In this document: positions 29,311 to 41,000 of the stretch, in pieces
Numbering within the stretch: position 1 is the stretch's first letter
Layout of the letters: every line of letters starts with the position of its first letter
From: Plasmopara viticola
Taxonomy: Eukaryota > Oomycota > Peronosporomycetes > Peronosporales > Peronosporaceae
DNA length: 64,000 bases
Assembly (NCBI GenBank): GCA_001695595.3
Contig: MBPM02000070.1
Coordinates: 372,001 to 436,000 of the forward strand
Direction of reading: 5' to 3'
Notes under the pieces: model-generated
What the model was told of the DNA's origin: nothing
The model's input: the letters and a program-made list of their open reading frames with translations, nothing else
The model's database searches: none
Made by a program: the position numbers and the translations under genes

Positions 29311-31819
29311 TCCACTGCTTTTTTATTTCTTTTTAGTCGGCTTTTCTTGAGGTCATTGTTTCGTACTTGTAAAAAGATGTCTCGATTTAAGATCAGAAAA
29401 AGACGTTCTCAAAAAACTTGTCTCTTTTGCGTATGTGCTTTTAAACGCTAGCAAATTTATACTTTGTTTCAGATTGAGAAGTGTAAAGCTCTTGTGGGAA
29501 AGAATAGCTTTGTTGAGTGCAAACATGATCATAGAAAGCGTATCAGCCCAGCTCATATTCTCGGAAGAGTGATCTCACGCACAGTTTGTTAAGATAACTT
29601 GCTAAATAGATCAGCGAATAGCTGTCAATATGTGGAATAGGCGCTTGCCAATTAGCAGCATCAAAAAGCGAACCTCATCCGACACTACCGTATCGAGGAG
29701 GCCATGATAATCAAGCACCGTGTCTATAAATAGCTTTGCTGATTGTTCTCCATTTATACTAGCTGCAATGGATGTCAAAAGCTTTATATCGCTTTACACT
29801 CGCGTTGTTCCTAAGTCTGACAGGCCAAATACAAAGGCAGGACTAATAAACTTTCAAGATGCTTAGTTGCTTTGTAAAGACACAGTCGTGTGAGCTGCGG
29901 TGTTGATCCTCTGCACAGAATTGAAGGTCCTCATCTACTTGCCACTTGCACATGTGGATAACCAAGATGTCGCGGCGAGATATCTACTTCTCAGCCGAAA
30001 TGATAGCGAGTTGCTCGAAAGTATAATGTAATTTGGGTCTTTGTCGCTCAAAAATAATTCAGGCTATATGTGTCAGATCCACCCTATATTGCAGCAGCAC
30101 TTATAATCTCTGATGAAGCATTAAAAAGTTCGGATTTGGCACCAAAGGCTCTATACTGACTTTTTTGAAAGCACCAGGGGCTTTATACTACATTCTTTCA
30201 TAGAGGCACCAAGGACCCTATATTGACATTTTGTTTGAACGCATGTCTGCTGATTTTGGGCCAACACATAAAATGGCTTATGCGAAAGTACATTGGCTAG
30301 CATATTGAGTATTACAAAAATATTTAGCGAGAAAAATATATAATGCAAATAATGACAATCATTTCGCCAATACTTGAGGCATTTTGGAATTTTTTTCATC
30401 TTCGTTAAGGTGTATATAATTAGATTTGACCACGAGAGGATGTGAACCTTAACAACTAAGCGAGTGCGTACTTCATGACAAATTATCTCGAGCGAAATGG
30501 CTCGCTTATGACCGTTCTCGCCGAGTCGCAGTAATGCGTAGCCGATAGCATAATCGGAAGTGCCGCAAATTGAAACCGAATTGCTGCCTCGTCCAACATA
30601 CCGAGTAAGTCGCCCGCTAAAAGCTCGGATTTTATATCTCAAGCGGCGATTTGAACTATTATTATTGCTATCTTTATTTTAGAGTTTTTCCTAAGTAGTT
30701 TAGCATACGCGCTTAATGGTGAATTATAGTAGACTGCTTACAACCTCATCGCGATGCAATTACAATCCTTGGTAAAGGATGACAACTCGGCTTTGATAGG
30801 TTTGCCTGCGGAAAGGAATCGCAACAAATGCTCTAATATACATTTTTCTCCACGAAGGCCAAATGGTAAAAAAATCAATAGGGCTTTTGAAACCTCTTAA
30901 TCTGGAGCAAGTTGTGATCAGTCCTGCACGAAATTGCGTCGACAAGTGCAATGAGCTTGGCAAATAATCGGCGCGAAAACAATGTGTCTCAGACAGTCAT
31001 TTTAATGTTCTTTGTGACCATTCGGGGTATTTATCGCCTTATTGTGTATTAATGGACGGATCCGATCACAAAGGACTTGGAGCAAGTTTAATATACCAGA
31101 ACGTACCTTATGACAAACAATTCCTCTCGCGAATGGAGTGCTTCCGTCGAAATGCCGACGCTGCGTTGACTGGAACCTAGTGACTCGCTCATCACCGTCT
31201 TGCTTAAGCTGCAGTAATGTGCAACCGATGGTGCAGTCGAAAACGTAAAAAAAACGCTAGACGCCTTTGTCGTCTCCGACAAAGCCAAAATAGGTGCTTG
31301 ATAACGGCTTATTTTAAAGCTAAATTGAGTTGCTGGTTTAAAGAAAACAAGCTTGATGGTAAAAACAGGAGTTGCTAGTTCAAAGCAGACAAACACCGTA
31401 TTTTGAACAATCACTCAAAGCAATTGCAAAACCCGCTAGCAATTGGCTTTATCTATAAAAAAGGCAAAAACATGATGCCATTTTCTTTTCTAAGGTCTGC
31501 TCAAACTCCATGGCTATCTACAAAGCAGGCAGCGACTTGGGCACTTTCTCCACGAAGACATTAATAAATAATGCAATGCCAATATATGTCGATATTGGCA
31601 TAGCATTAATTGATTTTTATGCCATCAAAAGTTTAAAACCGACTAGTTTTCTTCTTTGACGAAGAAAGAGAAAGACCGTCGCTCTCTATATCCCTTCCAC
31701 ATGTGTTTAAAATTTGCTTTTTCGTTATGTTTATAAAGATAAAGTTATCGTGATAAAGGCATTGCATCTTTAAAACAATGTCCAAAATGCAAATTTTGTT
31801 TGTGTTGTTTAGCTCTATT
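29311..31819. other. intergenic with an unassigned repeat pair
   Basis: 30440-30570 and 31095-31235 are diverged direct copies: 'gcgtacttcatgacaaatt' against 'cgtaccttatgacaaacaa', and 'tggctcgcttatgaccgt' against 'tgactcgctcatcaccgt'. No family is recognised. A small perfect-ish hairpin, 'atgccaatata' with 'atattggcat', lies at 31576-31600. Confidence 0.45.
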
Positions 31820-32010
31820 CGAGTTTTGCGCATCTTTGCTTAGAACATAAGGAGCGAGGTCGATGTCCTTACAAAGAGGCAAAAGCAGCGTGATTGGGAT
31901 ATATAGAGTCTGGGAGATGACTATTGTAAATGCTTTATAAGGCTCGTACGTGTTGGCGCAAAAAAATGAATTGGCTTCCTCCCAGCATCCATGGTAGCCT
32001 TGTAATTCGT
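31820..32010 (-). pseudogene. LWY-effector relic E (minus strand)
   Basis: Minus-strand 'cccaatcacgctgcttttgc' followed by 'aaggacatcgacctcgctcc' and 'agcaaagatgcgc' matches 22620-22690 (caatctcgctcctgatgcc, gccgacttggctacg, agcaaagatacgcg). The adjacent 31980-32010 block matches the preceding module. A short decayed fragment. Confidence 0.6.
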
Positions 32011-32819
32011 AGTTAGATCATATTAGTAACTTTAATCATTTACGGCAATTGCCATTACAAATCGTAAATACAAAAGCAAGCTCAACTTTCTGTCGATTGT
32101 TTCTTGTATTAAACGCAAATGTGAAAAAAAACAGAAAGCTCTGACATGGCTTTCGAGATATAGTCGTCAAAGTTATTAGGAGACAATGAAAGCTTCTTAC
32201 AATAAAACGATGCACTCGCTGTACTTAGCCAGAACTAAAAAAAGGTGGGTGTATCTTTTTCTTGTCCGGATTAAGTCGCACAAAATGATTATTACATGTC
32301 ATCCTACGGTTAAACAAGTCTCGAAACAGCATGACTCCCAGCCGCTTGGCTTCATCCAGAATAGTGCAGTTTCATCGACGAGCGGGTTCGGCTCAGCGAG
32401 TTAAGTAGTAAAGACCCGATATGAAGCTTGATGTACACACAAACTTTTGAAGTCATCAAAAACATAACGACTTCTTCCGGCGTTTCTTTTCCACTAACCA
32501 ACCTTAAACTGTTTGTTATCAATCAGCTTGGTCGAAGCAAGTTTAGTTTAATCGATACAAAGCCTATAGACTGGCTTATAAAGTAACCAAGTACAAACGC
32601 CATGTGCCCCGATCTGTTGCGCAGTATAATTTAATGATGAAAAAAGTGTTTGAAGTCGTGCATGGGCAAAATAAAAGTTTGGCTTGAGCCCTTGCGCACT
32701 TGACATAATCGGTTTTGTTTTGGTTAAAGAGCGAGCTCATTGATAACTGTTAAAGGTTAATCCAGCTGTTGTTGGCAAAATTGGTGTAATTTTCTAATTC
32801 ACTAAAGCTAACTTTTGTG
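32011..32819. other. intergenic, nothing assigned
   Basis: No repeat or motif I can support. The 72-codon frame at 32186-32404 has no recognisable feature. Confidence 0.35.
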
Positions 32820-33560
32820 ACGCACACGTCAAAACGCGCCATGATTATCATGCAAGAGCGATCATCGGCAATAAAAAATCTTCATTATGAAAGCTGGTCC
32901 CAGTGTGTTGACATTAATCAAAGATCTGAAAAGCAGTCCGGGATGTATCAGACCTTCGTAACTTCCAATGATTAGCTCAGGCTTATACTGCAAGTATAAT
33001 TTCTTTGATCAATAGCCTTGAAGAGCTGACGTGTAAAGCCGCTTAAGTGTTGTGGATAGACAAGTCAGACAGCGCTTTTTTCTTCGTATCGAGTCTATTT
33101 CTCTAACGGAAAAGAAGGTCGTCTGATTGCAATATGAATAAAGAACTTTAATATTTTTGTCCCCATTGTTCCTTAAGCTGGTCGGCGATAAGATGATTTT
33201 GCTGAGAGTCAATTACATTTGAAAAGCGTCGGCTCAGAACACATTAAGGCGGAGGACAATGCTTAATCGATGCTATTTTTTCGACCGACTGGTTTGACCT
33301 TTTACTCTGACAAAACAACATTTTAAATATTCCTGGTAAAGCCTCTGATACAAATTGCCGATGGGTATCGAATTTTGGCACTCGTCGGGAAATGTACTTT
33401 ACACCTCGGGATCGCTATGATAAAACTTATTGAGGCACCAGCTGCACGCGGCAGAAATTTCTTGATTTGGACAAAGAAATCGACTGATGACCAGCTTTGA
33501 AGACGTCTTTACTGAAAGTTTTTGAGCACAAGCCACATCACGCATCATTTTGCTTTGAAG
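32820..33560 (+). pseudogene. LWY-effector relic F (C-terminal end)
   Basis: 'ggaaaagaaggtcgtctgattg' (33109) matches 'ggggaagaaggacatctaatcg' at 23655. 'ctggtcggcgataagatgattttgctgag' region (33180) matches 'atggtcggcgataccatgac' at 23727. 'ggaggacaatgcttaatcga' and 'accgactggtttgacctttt' follow the same order as 23805-23850. The part after 33400 extends past the stop of the intact gene and is shared with relics H, J and K, so the ancestral gene may have been longer. Confidence 0.7.
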
Positions 33561-34139
33561 ATTTTAAGATTGCAATGTACGCAAGTATCAAGTCGTTATA
33601 AGACTTTATTCAACCGTTTTAAAAAAATTGTGAAGGTAGTAGAAATGTTGGTCATTAATATAGCAAGAATTTCTATGTAACACCAGTGTAGATATTTCTT
33701 ATACATTTTGTACCAACTACTCGAAAGATTCAGAGATAGAACTTTTATGTGCTAAAATTTAAGAATGATATGAGCTATACACTGTCGTTAGTTTCTAAGT
33801 CGATAATAGCAGTATTTATCTGACCAACAAATTGGATGCGAAGCGACTCAGTCGATGAAGAGTGCATATTGAAATTACTCTTTAACCTAAAAGGCCACGC
33901 CAAAAGCTGAACACTCATCCGCAAAACAACTTACCTTAGTGCTTAAACGTTACACACCTTAGAGGATTCCCGCGCGTCGACCCGAGGTTGCGGCGTGCCA
34001 CATCCAATATACTAAATTTATTAAAACAAGTATAAAACAAGCAGCAAAACAAATCTAAGTCTAATACGACTACACTTCTTTCGTCAGCACGTGGCTGTAG
34101 ATTTTGATAAAAAAACGATCGTGCAAAGTCAATTCTTGT

Positions 34140-34520
34140 CCCTGATATCGAAAGGAAGATATGATCCTGACATGCCTTGGCTAGTAAAACACGTGCCACA
34201 ACTTAATCAGCGGGACAAGACCATAAGGGCTAGAAACTCAATACTGTGCAACAGGGCTTACCGAGTTATGCATATATTCTTGTTATGCATACGGCCTATT
34301 CGAAAATAAGTCTGAGAACAAGGCCCTGAAAAAGGAAATTTGAGGCACTCAAAGCTTCACAAAGACAGGCGTGACGGCGTGTTTAGACACTATTAAAGAT
34401 TTGGCGTTTTTTTTCAACGGGTACTATGACCGCTGGAGATTATGCGCGAAATGTACGTAACATACTTTCAGAGGTAATATAGAGGTACTATAAGGTCAAC
34501 AAAGTTCTGCAAGCGGGATA
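34140..34520. repeat. diverged dispersed repeat, copy 2 (partner 2860-3240)
   Basis: Collinear with 2880-3215, e.g. 'gatcctgacatgccttggctagtaaaacac' region, 'gacaggcgtgacggcgt' and 'ttctgcaagcgggatata'. No coding content is recognised. The rest of 33561-35494 holds nothing I can assign. Confidence 0.5.
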
Positions 34521-35494
34521 TAAAAGTCTGCACGACAAATTGAGTACGATAGCTCCACAGAACGTGAGTAGCGTAGTTCCAGGAGCGAGTAACATAGCTT
34601 GACAAGCCACGGCGGTACACAGGTGGGTAAAAAGCACACCAAGAGTAGCAGACGTAGCTGAGCTTATAGAAGATGGTGTACAATACGACTTTGATCCCTG
34701 GGTGCCACGATCGACCGCATTGGCTGACTAAGAGACTTTATTTACACGAATATTGTAGAATTAAACACGTCCTTTCTCACGGCAACTATCCTCCAACTGA
34801 TGGTTCTGAGCAATGAGTCAGAGTTACTCGAGATAGATTAATACGAAACTATTTATTTCCTGACTCGATTAAAAAGCGAGCATTCCAAAAGTTGGAGTTT
34901 TATTAAAGGCTTTTCCTTCGATAGGCATTATGTATACAGCGTTTCGATCTAAACATAGGAGGATTTCAAAAATCTAGTACAATCTATATTAATGGTGTAC
35001 TGAGAAAAGTCCGCCATCAAACTTCAACTAAATAAAGAAACGGGAGACGAAATTGATCTCGTATCAGGATTACAGCTATTACATTGTAAGTCGTAAGGTC
35101 TATTATGTACAAATGCGTATAGTCTTGTACTATATACATTAAATCGTCACTCAGACTTTTTATTTGCCCGAACTACGTTGCCGATACCTTCTTTCAACGA
35201 TGTCGACCTATTATTGCATAACACAAACAAAGACGCACAGAACTTTGCAAGACATGATATCGCTCTGACACGAAAATCAAATGGATAGCGTCCCTAGCCA
35301 AAATAAAGAAAATAGCGATATTAAACGTGTGAAACGGTAGGCAAAGATGGCGGGCTTTTATACAAAAAAAGAGAATAGAAAGATTGAGACGAAATATTTC
35401 ATATCAATCTTCAAAATACAGACATGTGTGAATGTTAGAAAGGAAAATGTTCCTATTGGATGAACGTGCTTGCTATTGTCGCCCTTTGCTCGAA

Positions 35495-35560
35495 AAATGA
35501 AAGTGCTTGAAGCGACCAAGCTCGACAAAAAAACACAATTCTCGCTGTAGAGGAAAAGCC
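35495..35560 (+). pseudogene. LWY-effector fragment G1
   Basis: 'gtgcttgaagcgaccaagct' then 'cgacaaaaaaacacaattct' and 'cgctgtagaggaaaag' match 23021-23080 (gtgcttgaagcggccaagct, cgacaagaagtattcgaatct, cgctgtaaaccttgag). The match is good but only about 65 bp long, with an in-frame stop. Confidence 0.6.
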
Positions 35561-35849
35561 GCCTCCTTTGTCTACTTATTGATCACCTTCAAATGTCGCT
35601 TATTCATCATTTATTCTAGAAAATGTGAGGCGCAAGGAGACATCGACTGTCATCATACAATCGTAACAGGCCCGAAGACCATAATTTCTAATTGGAAGAA
35701 TCAATTAAAAATTTGCACACCTTTGTTTGTGTTTTAAAGGCTGAGCCGACGTAGGTGTCAGCAACAAGATCGGTGCAAGCAAAGAGATAAAAAATGCTGG
35801 TTTTAATAGCCACAAATTGTAAGCATAACAAGACTTCAAGAAATAGCGC

Positions 35850-36010
35850 AAAGGCATGGCTCGGCTTTCTTCCAGCATCCAATTATACTAGTCTTTAGGT
35901 AGCGTAGCTGTGTCTTTCGTAGTTGGGATCAAATTAGCTGCTTCAATCATTATCGACCACTACATTTGCCAGTACAAGCACCGAGTTCGGCAAGCATGCT
36001 TAAATGCCTC
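35850..36010 (-). pseudogene. LWY-effector fragment G2 (minus strand)
   Basis: Minus-strand 'actacgaaagacacagctac' and the flanking 'attgaagcagctaatttgat' correspond to the AAKSSPSTKNTATFL module at 22420-22460, and closely resemble relic A at 1790-1850. Frameshifted fragment. Confidence 0.55.
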
Positions 36011-36537
36011 GTCTGATTCTTTTTTTTTTACTAAAATTGCATTTGTGATAGGTACAAGCAGCAAACGCCGAATCCTTTAAAGAACTTCTCTAAAGAGTCA
36101 CCATTTGATAATGTAAGCTCCTTATGAACGAGTGTGCTGCAGTCGCTGTGCTTTACCAACACTGCATCTTCTCTTCTCGTCCAATTTGAGCCACATTGGA
36201 CGATCACTACGTATCATTACACAATTGCACCAGTCCCGAGACAACATGGCCTAAATTCGTTTGGTGTCGTACAGACTTTCTGGTTTTGCGACAACGGCAA
36301 GTGGGACCGACTCAACGTGAAACAAGTAATTTCTCAGCGCCGTGATCGCAAAAACTACAGACCATCGATAATGTTTGCTGTATTTCTCAGAGAAGATGAC
36401 GTAAATGAAGATATAACGCAAGCATGAAGAGCCAACATATTTAAGCCCGACGATTTTTTTCGGGATTTTTTTTTTCACTCAGTGCTGCTGCAAAACAAGC
36501 TCAGCAGAAGCACGAGTGTTCGTTTCGAACTTGGCTA

Positions 36538-37235
36538 TCACAAACTCTTTGGTAAAGCGACTTCAAGGGTAAGCGTCTAATTTTTGGCTCGGCCTTATAT
36601 GTAAGAGGGTGCGAATACCATGGGCTACTGCTCTTCTGTGGCCAAGGTCAAATAAGGCGGCTTAATATTAATTTCATAAGTCAAATATAATCGCTCCAAT
36701 GACCTCAATAGCTAATATTGGTCGATGGCACGTACCACTCACAAATTTAAACACGTAAATCTTCTATGTCTGGGTTCTTAATGTATAGATACAAACTTTA
36801 TGCTGTGACCTAAGAGTTCCTCCGTGGTATGTCCGCCAAGGGCCTTACGCTTGTTAAAATAAGTAGGTCGTCGACGAGTAGAAGCAAAAGCTTTCGCAAC
36901 AATAAGTGTGCTATTATGTGACTGTACAAAGCGCCAGATGTCAAAAGAGCCATCGCTCATCGAACCAGAACTCCAAAGCTAACGATGGTAAAGCGAATTT
37001 GACAATGAGCATCTAACTTTTGGCTCGGCCCAATATGTTGGAGGGTGCAAACGCTACGGGCTACTGATCTCCTGTAGCCAAGAATGGATTTGGGAGCTTA
37101 GCATTCTTTTCGTGTGTCAAATTACAGTCGTTCTAACGCCCTCAAGAAATAATGATAATGTATGGCACATGTTGACCACAAATTTAAGCCTGAAATGTTT
37201 CTCTATGTCTGGATCTATAAAGCAAGAGACACAAA
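36538..37235. repeat. tandem duplication, period about 450 bp
   Basis: 36540-36795 and 36986-37240 align in order: 'ttttggctcggcc', 'agagggtgcgaataccatgg' against 'ggagggtgcaaacgctacgg', 'gggctactg', and 'cttctatgtctgggttcttaa' against 'ctctatgtctggatctataa'. No family recognised. 36011-36537 and 37241-38169 hold only short open frames without signature. Confidence 0.6.
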
Positions 37236-38169
37236 CTCTTAAGACATAATGTACACGGGTACTGAACAAAACGTCAATGACTAACTTTACCCCTACCTAA
37301 ATAGTCGTAGAAAAGCGATAAAATTGAGGCTAAGGATGGCTAACTTCTTTTTATAGATAAGTGGACACTGCTCTCTTTTATAGCTCTACCAGAAGATGAT
37401 GCGTGATCTGGGCCAACCTAGACTGCATTTAAAGAGTACCAGCTAAGGTACTTTTTCAACTGGTCATCAATCGACCTGGTTTTCTTTATTGCCGCATGCA
37501 CATGTTGGCTTAGTAAGTTGCAACCCATCGTCGTACTTAAAGGTGAAATCGGTAAGCTCCACAACCCTATCCCATCGAAATAAATAGCAAATAGTAACAA
37601 CGTTTTTGCCTCAAATATAACGATTTTGTAAAGCCGAAAGTTTAACAAGTTCGATTTAGCACTGTCCTACGTTTTAGTCTAATTTAACGCCGACTCTTAT
37701 AACCGGGTTTTTTTTTTTCGTCAACATAAAACATGGCCGCTAAGCATATTAAAGGACTTTTTCTATAGTTTTATCCGACGACCTTTTTTTACAGTCGGAT
37801 CAAGACCTAGCTCATTGCTAGATAAAGAAGACGTCTAATTTGTTTTTTTGCACCACCTATTACCTTGATGCCTAAACTTCTCAAGGTTATCAACATAGAA
37901 ATTTCTGCAATAATTTTAGTTAACTTTAATGCTGTCAAGACGTGTCATAATAAAAAATTTCTGTTCTACTACATTCGATCGTCGCTACAAAGATTCGGCG
38001 TGCTGCTAGCAGCTGGCCAGTCGTTATTAGGAGCTCGCTTTTTTCTAGAACCTCGTTTTTTGACAGAAAATATGTTTTGACATGTCGATCGCACAAGTCG
38101 CTGCTTACACAAAACGCCTTGCATTTTTATTGCTTCATTAAGTATAATGCGCAAAGTATTCAACTTACA

Positions 38170-39701
38170 TGGAGCTCGTAGCGTTCGTACACTTTTACCT
38201 TGGACACTAGGCAGTATGCTGGATACTCACTTGTGAAATCACTTCGCCAAGCCAAGCTAGAAACGAACACTCTTGCTTCTAACGAGCTTGTTAAAGCCGT
38301 GTGGATGTAACACCGGACAATGAAACAGAAAAGTTCGACAGATGTTATCGAGCACATATATTTTGAATCAAAAGGTTTGCATTCTGTCTTTGATTTGCCA
38401 CTTCGTTTGACATATACAGGAGGCATCGTCGAAAGTTATTGTTTATTCCGATTACATCATAAAGAAGTTATATTTTCTGCCGTTGAGCTGATCCCACCTT
38501 TCTTTGAGGCAACGCTACGAAATCCGGAATATGATAAACGACTGGAGGCCGGAGGTAGTTCAATCGTGTGCTGCCATGTGTTGATCGCGTCATGCAACTC
38601 CATCTGGACCAAGGGAAGAAACGAGCATTTGCTTCAGTGCTGGCAAAGTACAGCAAGTGCGACACTTTGATTCGCAAGAACTTTACATTGTTGATTGATG
38701 ATTCGAAATATTTTTTAGCAGCCGGTCAGAATTAGCTGCTTTTACTTCCCGCATTGGCGACTAGAAAAAAAGAATTTGGCGCAGCAGTTGATCTAGCTTG
38801 CCCCTCTCACTGCTTGCTATGGCAAAAGTAAAGGTCGTTGAAAATTACAGCAGCTGATTTGATCTTTACTTCGAAAGACACGGCTATGTTTTTGGAAACC
38901 AGCATGACTGGACACTGGAAGAGCGCCAAGTCACGTCTCGTCGCTTTTTATTAAGGACCCTATCATGTTTAGAGCTTGTGGCTTTCGAAACAAGCATCAC
39001 CCCAAATTTTTTCTCTTTACCCCAATCACGCTGCTGATGGCTCTCTACAGCGACGCCGATTCAGCTGCGCATACCACGAACGAAAATGCGCAAAGCATGA
39101 ACAAATCTAAACAGCTAAAAAAGCAAAATATTCGGGCTCTCGTACAATTATTGGATGGCTTATAATGATATCACCACGCGGCTCTCATCCGTTCGAACCG
39201 TGGTAAAAAGCGACTTCTCTGCGCTGATGACATGTATGTCAAGATTTACGGTTATCTTGTTCGAGTTCGAAGTGACGAATTTCATCTCAAAAATAAGTAT
39301 AGTTTACAACTGTGCGCGGAGTTTTATTTTGGCCTATAAGAAACCAAATTTTGAGCCTCTACTTTCTGTCATCACACTTAGTTTGAAAAGTGATACTGCG
39401 TGCTGATGAGTTTAAAAAACGTCGATCAAATCCGTGGCTCAAAAGCAGAAAGCCCACACAAGGCAATTGAAGCGCCAGGATTTGACAAAAGGCAGAAGGT
39501 TTCAGCCATGCCTGTTGCGTTGTGGGATATACCAAATGAGGCTGTATAGTTACACGACGTCACGCGTGAGGACGACAAAACTGTGGCTCAAGCTTATGAC
39601 GATCGACACATCCTTCTATAAAGTAACCAAAAGGGCAAGCTTTGGAGAGCCGTTTTCATTCGATCAGCCACTGGAAGCAAATCGAGCAAGTCTATTTATT
39701 G
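38170..39701 (+). pseudogene. LWY-effector relic H, 5' part
   Basis: Collinear with 21800-23300: 'gttgagctgatcccacctttctttgaggc' region (38482) against 22030; 'aaacgactggaggcc' against 22087; 'cagtgctggcaaagtacag' against 22196; 'cactgcttgctatggc' (38809) against 22376; 'caatcacgctgctgatggctctctacagc' region (39024) against 22620; 'atgatatcaccacgcggctc' (39164) against 22761; 'aagtgatactgcgt' against 23005; 'gacaaaactgtggctcaagc' (39573) against 23267. Stops throughout. It is interrupted at its 3' end by a TIR element and resumes at 40281. Confidence 0.8.
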
Positions 39702-40280
39702 GAAAACTTTAATTTTCACTCACCTTTCTTTAATTTCTACTCACCCGTTGATCAATTGGTCAGATTTAGCATTTTTATAGTGCGCCACACTTAGTCTTAA
39801 TTCATTTTCTCTACTCTCACTTTCTACTTCCATATCCTTCTACGCACCCATATCCTACTAAGCACCCACAATGAACAGCCTAGCTCCCCCTCCTGCACTT
39901 TCTTCCCAATCCTTAGAGAAGACGAAAGATGGCGTTTTTTACCATTCTTTATCAGAAGGATATGCTCTTGTAGTGTTACACACCAGAAAGGTTGAAAAAA
40001 AAGAGATGGCACCGTTAAGGCCCTTATCCTGAACTGCTCCAAAGGACGAGGAGAATGCGGAAAATGCTTCACGGAGACGAAGATGTCGCAATTGCAATCA
40101 AGTAGGGCACAACTCTAAAACTTGCGCAAATCAAGGTCGCGCTCCCCCAGTCTGATAAAATTGAACCTTAATAAAAAATGTCATAATACATGCGTTTAAA
40201 GTGTTTAGATAAGTGTGGCGCACTACAGAAATGCTAAATCTGACCAATTGATCAACGGGTGAGTGAAAATTAAAGTTTTC
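39702..40280 (+). mobile_element. small terminal-inverted-repeat element nested in relic H
   Basis: Both ends carry the same sequence inverted: GAAAACTTTAATTTTCACTC, then GTTGATCAATTGGTCAGATT, then TAGTGCGCCACACTTA. On the right these read outward from 40280 to about 40204; on the left they run 39702-39801, with an extra diverged copy of the outer 20 bp inserted. Length is about 580 bp, with room for one short ORF. Its insertion point splits effector sequence that is continuous in relic L (50010), so it is a true insertion. Long TIRs and a zinc-knuckle ORF suggest a non-autonomous Mutator-like element. A clean target duplication is not visible. Confidence 0.8.
39871..40155 (+). pseudogene. 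zinc-knuckle ORF inside the TIR element
   Basis: From ATG at 39871 one frame gives 53 residues, a TGA, then about 40 residues ending at TGA 40153-40155. The second part is basic and carries a perfect CX2CX4HX4C zinc knuckle, CRNCNQVGHNSKTC, preceded by RRRR. Such knuckles occur at the C-terminus of Mutator-like transposases and in retroelement gag proteins. Because the element has inverted terminal repeats, the former is more likely. The single stop suggests a fairly recent loss, or that only the knuckle part is translated from another start. It is too short for a transposase. Confidence 0.6.
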
Positions 40281-41000
40281 TTTTTCAATTTGTAGAGCTA
40301 AAGGTTTGTGACGCTTACGTCACAAAAAAATATAAATATCAAGCATGGGTGAACGATTGGAATAAAAAAAGGCTTGGAAGCTGATCTTATTGCGCGGACA
40401 AAAATAAAGACATTCGCAGGTGCTGGATTAAGTTCTCTAGACAATAACCTTTGAAGGCTTGCGCGTTAAGACAATCAAGGGACAAATTAGACAACGTAAT
40501 TGATCAAGTAAATGGTCAACGTCTCGATCAAACTGAAGAAGAAGATCGTCTGATTAAATTCTGAAGAAGAAATCTATAATGCATGGTGCCAATATATTGC
40601 AAAACTGGTCGACAGTAATTAAGAGCTATCCACACTCATAAATGCTGACTTAAAAAATCACCAAGGCAGAGGACAATGCAAAATCGATGCAGTCGTTGCC
40701 AACGCGCTTGTTCGCCTGTTGACTCCCACGTATTTTTCATGATCTTAACAGCGCTTTTTTCGTCCGACGGGCTTACGTTGTAAACCTTGTCAAAAACTTT
40801 GCTATACACCTCTGGGTTTTGATAATGACACACAAATTCTCTAGGCAATTTTTGCATACAACGAGAATAAAATTGTGCAGAAAAATAGATCGATTGATGA
40901 CCAGTTCTAAGGCGTTCTTGTAGAAATTTGTAAGCACAAGCTGAGCTGTCCTGAACCACGCATCGTTTCTGTGTAAATTAGCTTAAAGTTTACACGTATT
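40281..41000 (+). pseudogene. LWY-effector relic H, 3' part
   Basis: Continues relic H after the TIR element: 'ttgtgacgcttacgtcac' and 'aagcatgggtgaacgattgg' (40313-40360) correspond to relic L at 50030-50080 and to the REFQVWAIY region at 23440. 'gaagatcgtctgatt' matches 23660. 'gaggacaatgcaaaatcgatgcagtcgtt' region matches 23805. 'ctttgctatacacctctggg' matches 'acgctttacaccccgggg' at 23940. Highly decayed. Confidence 0.7.
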
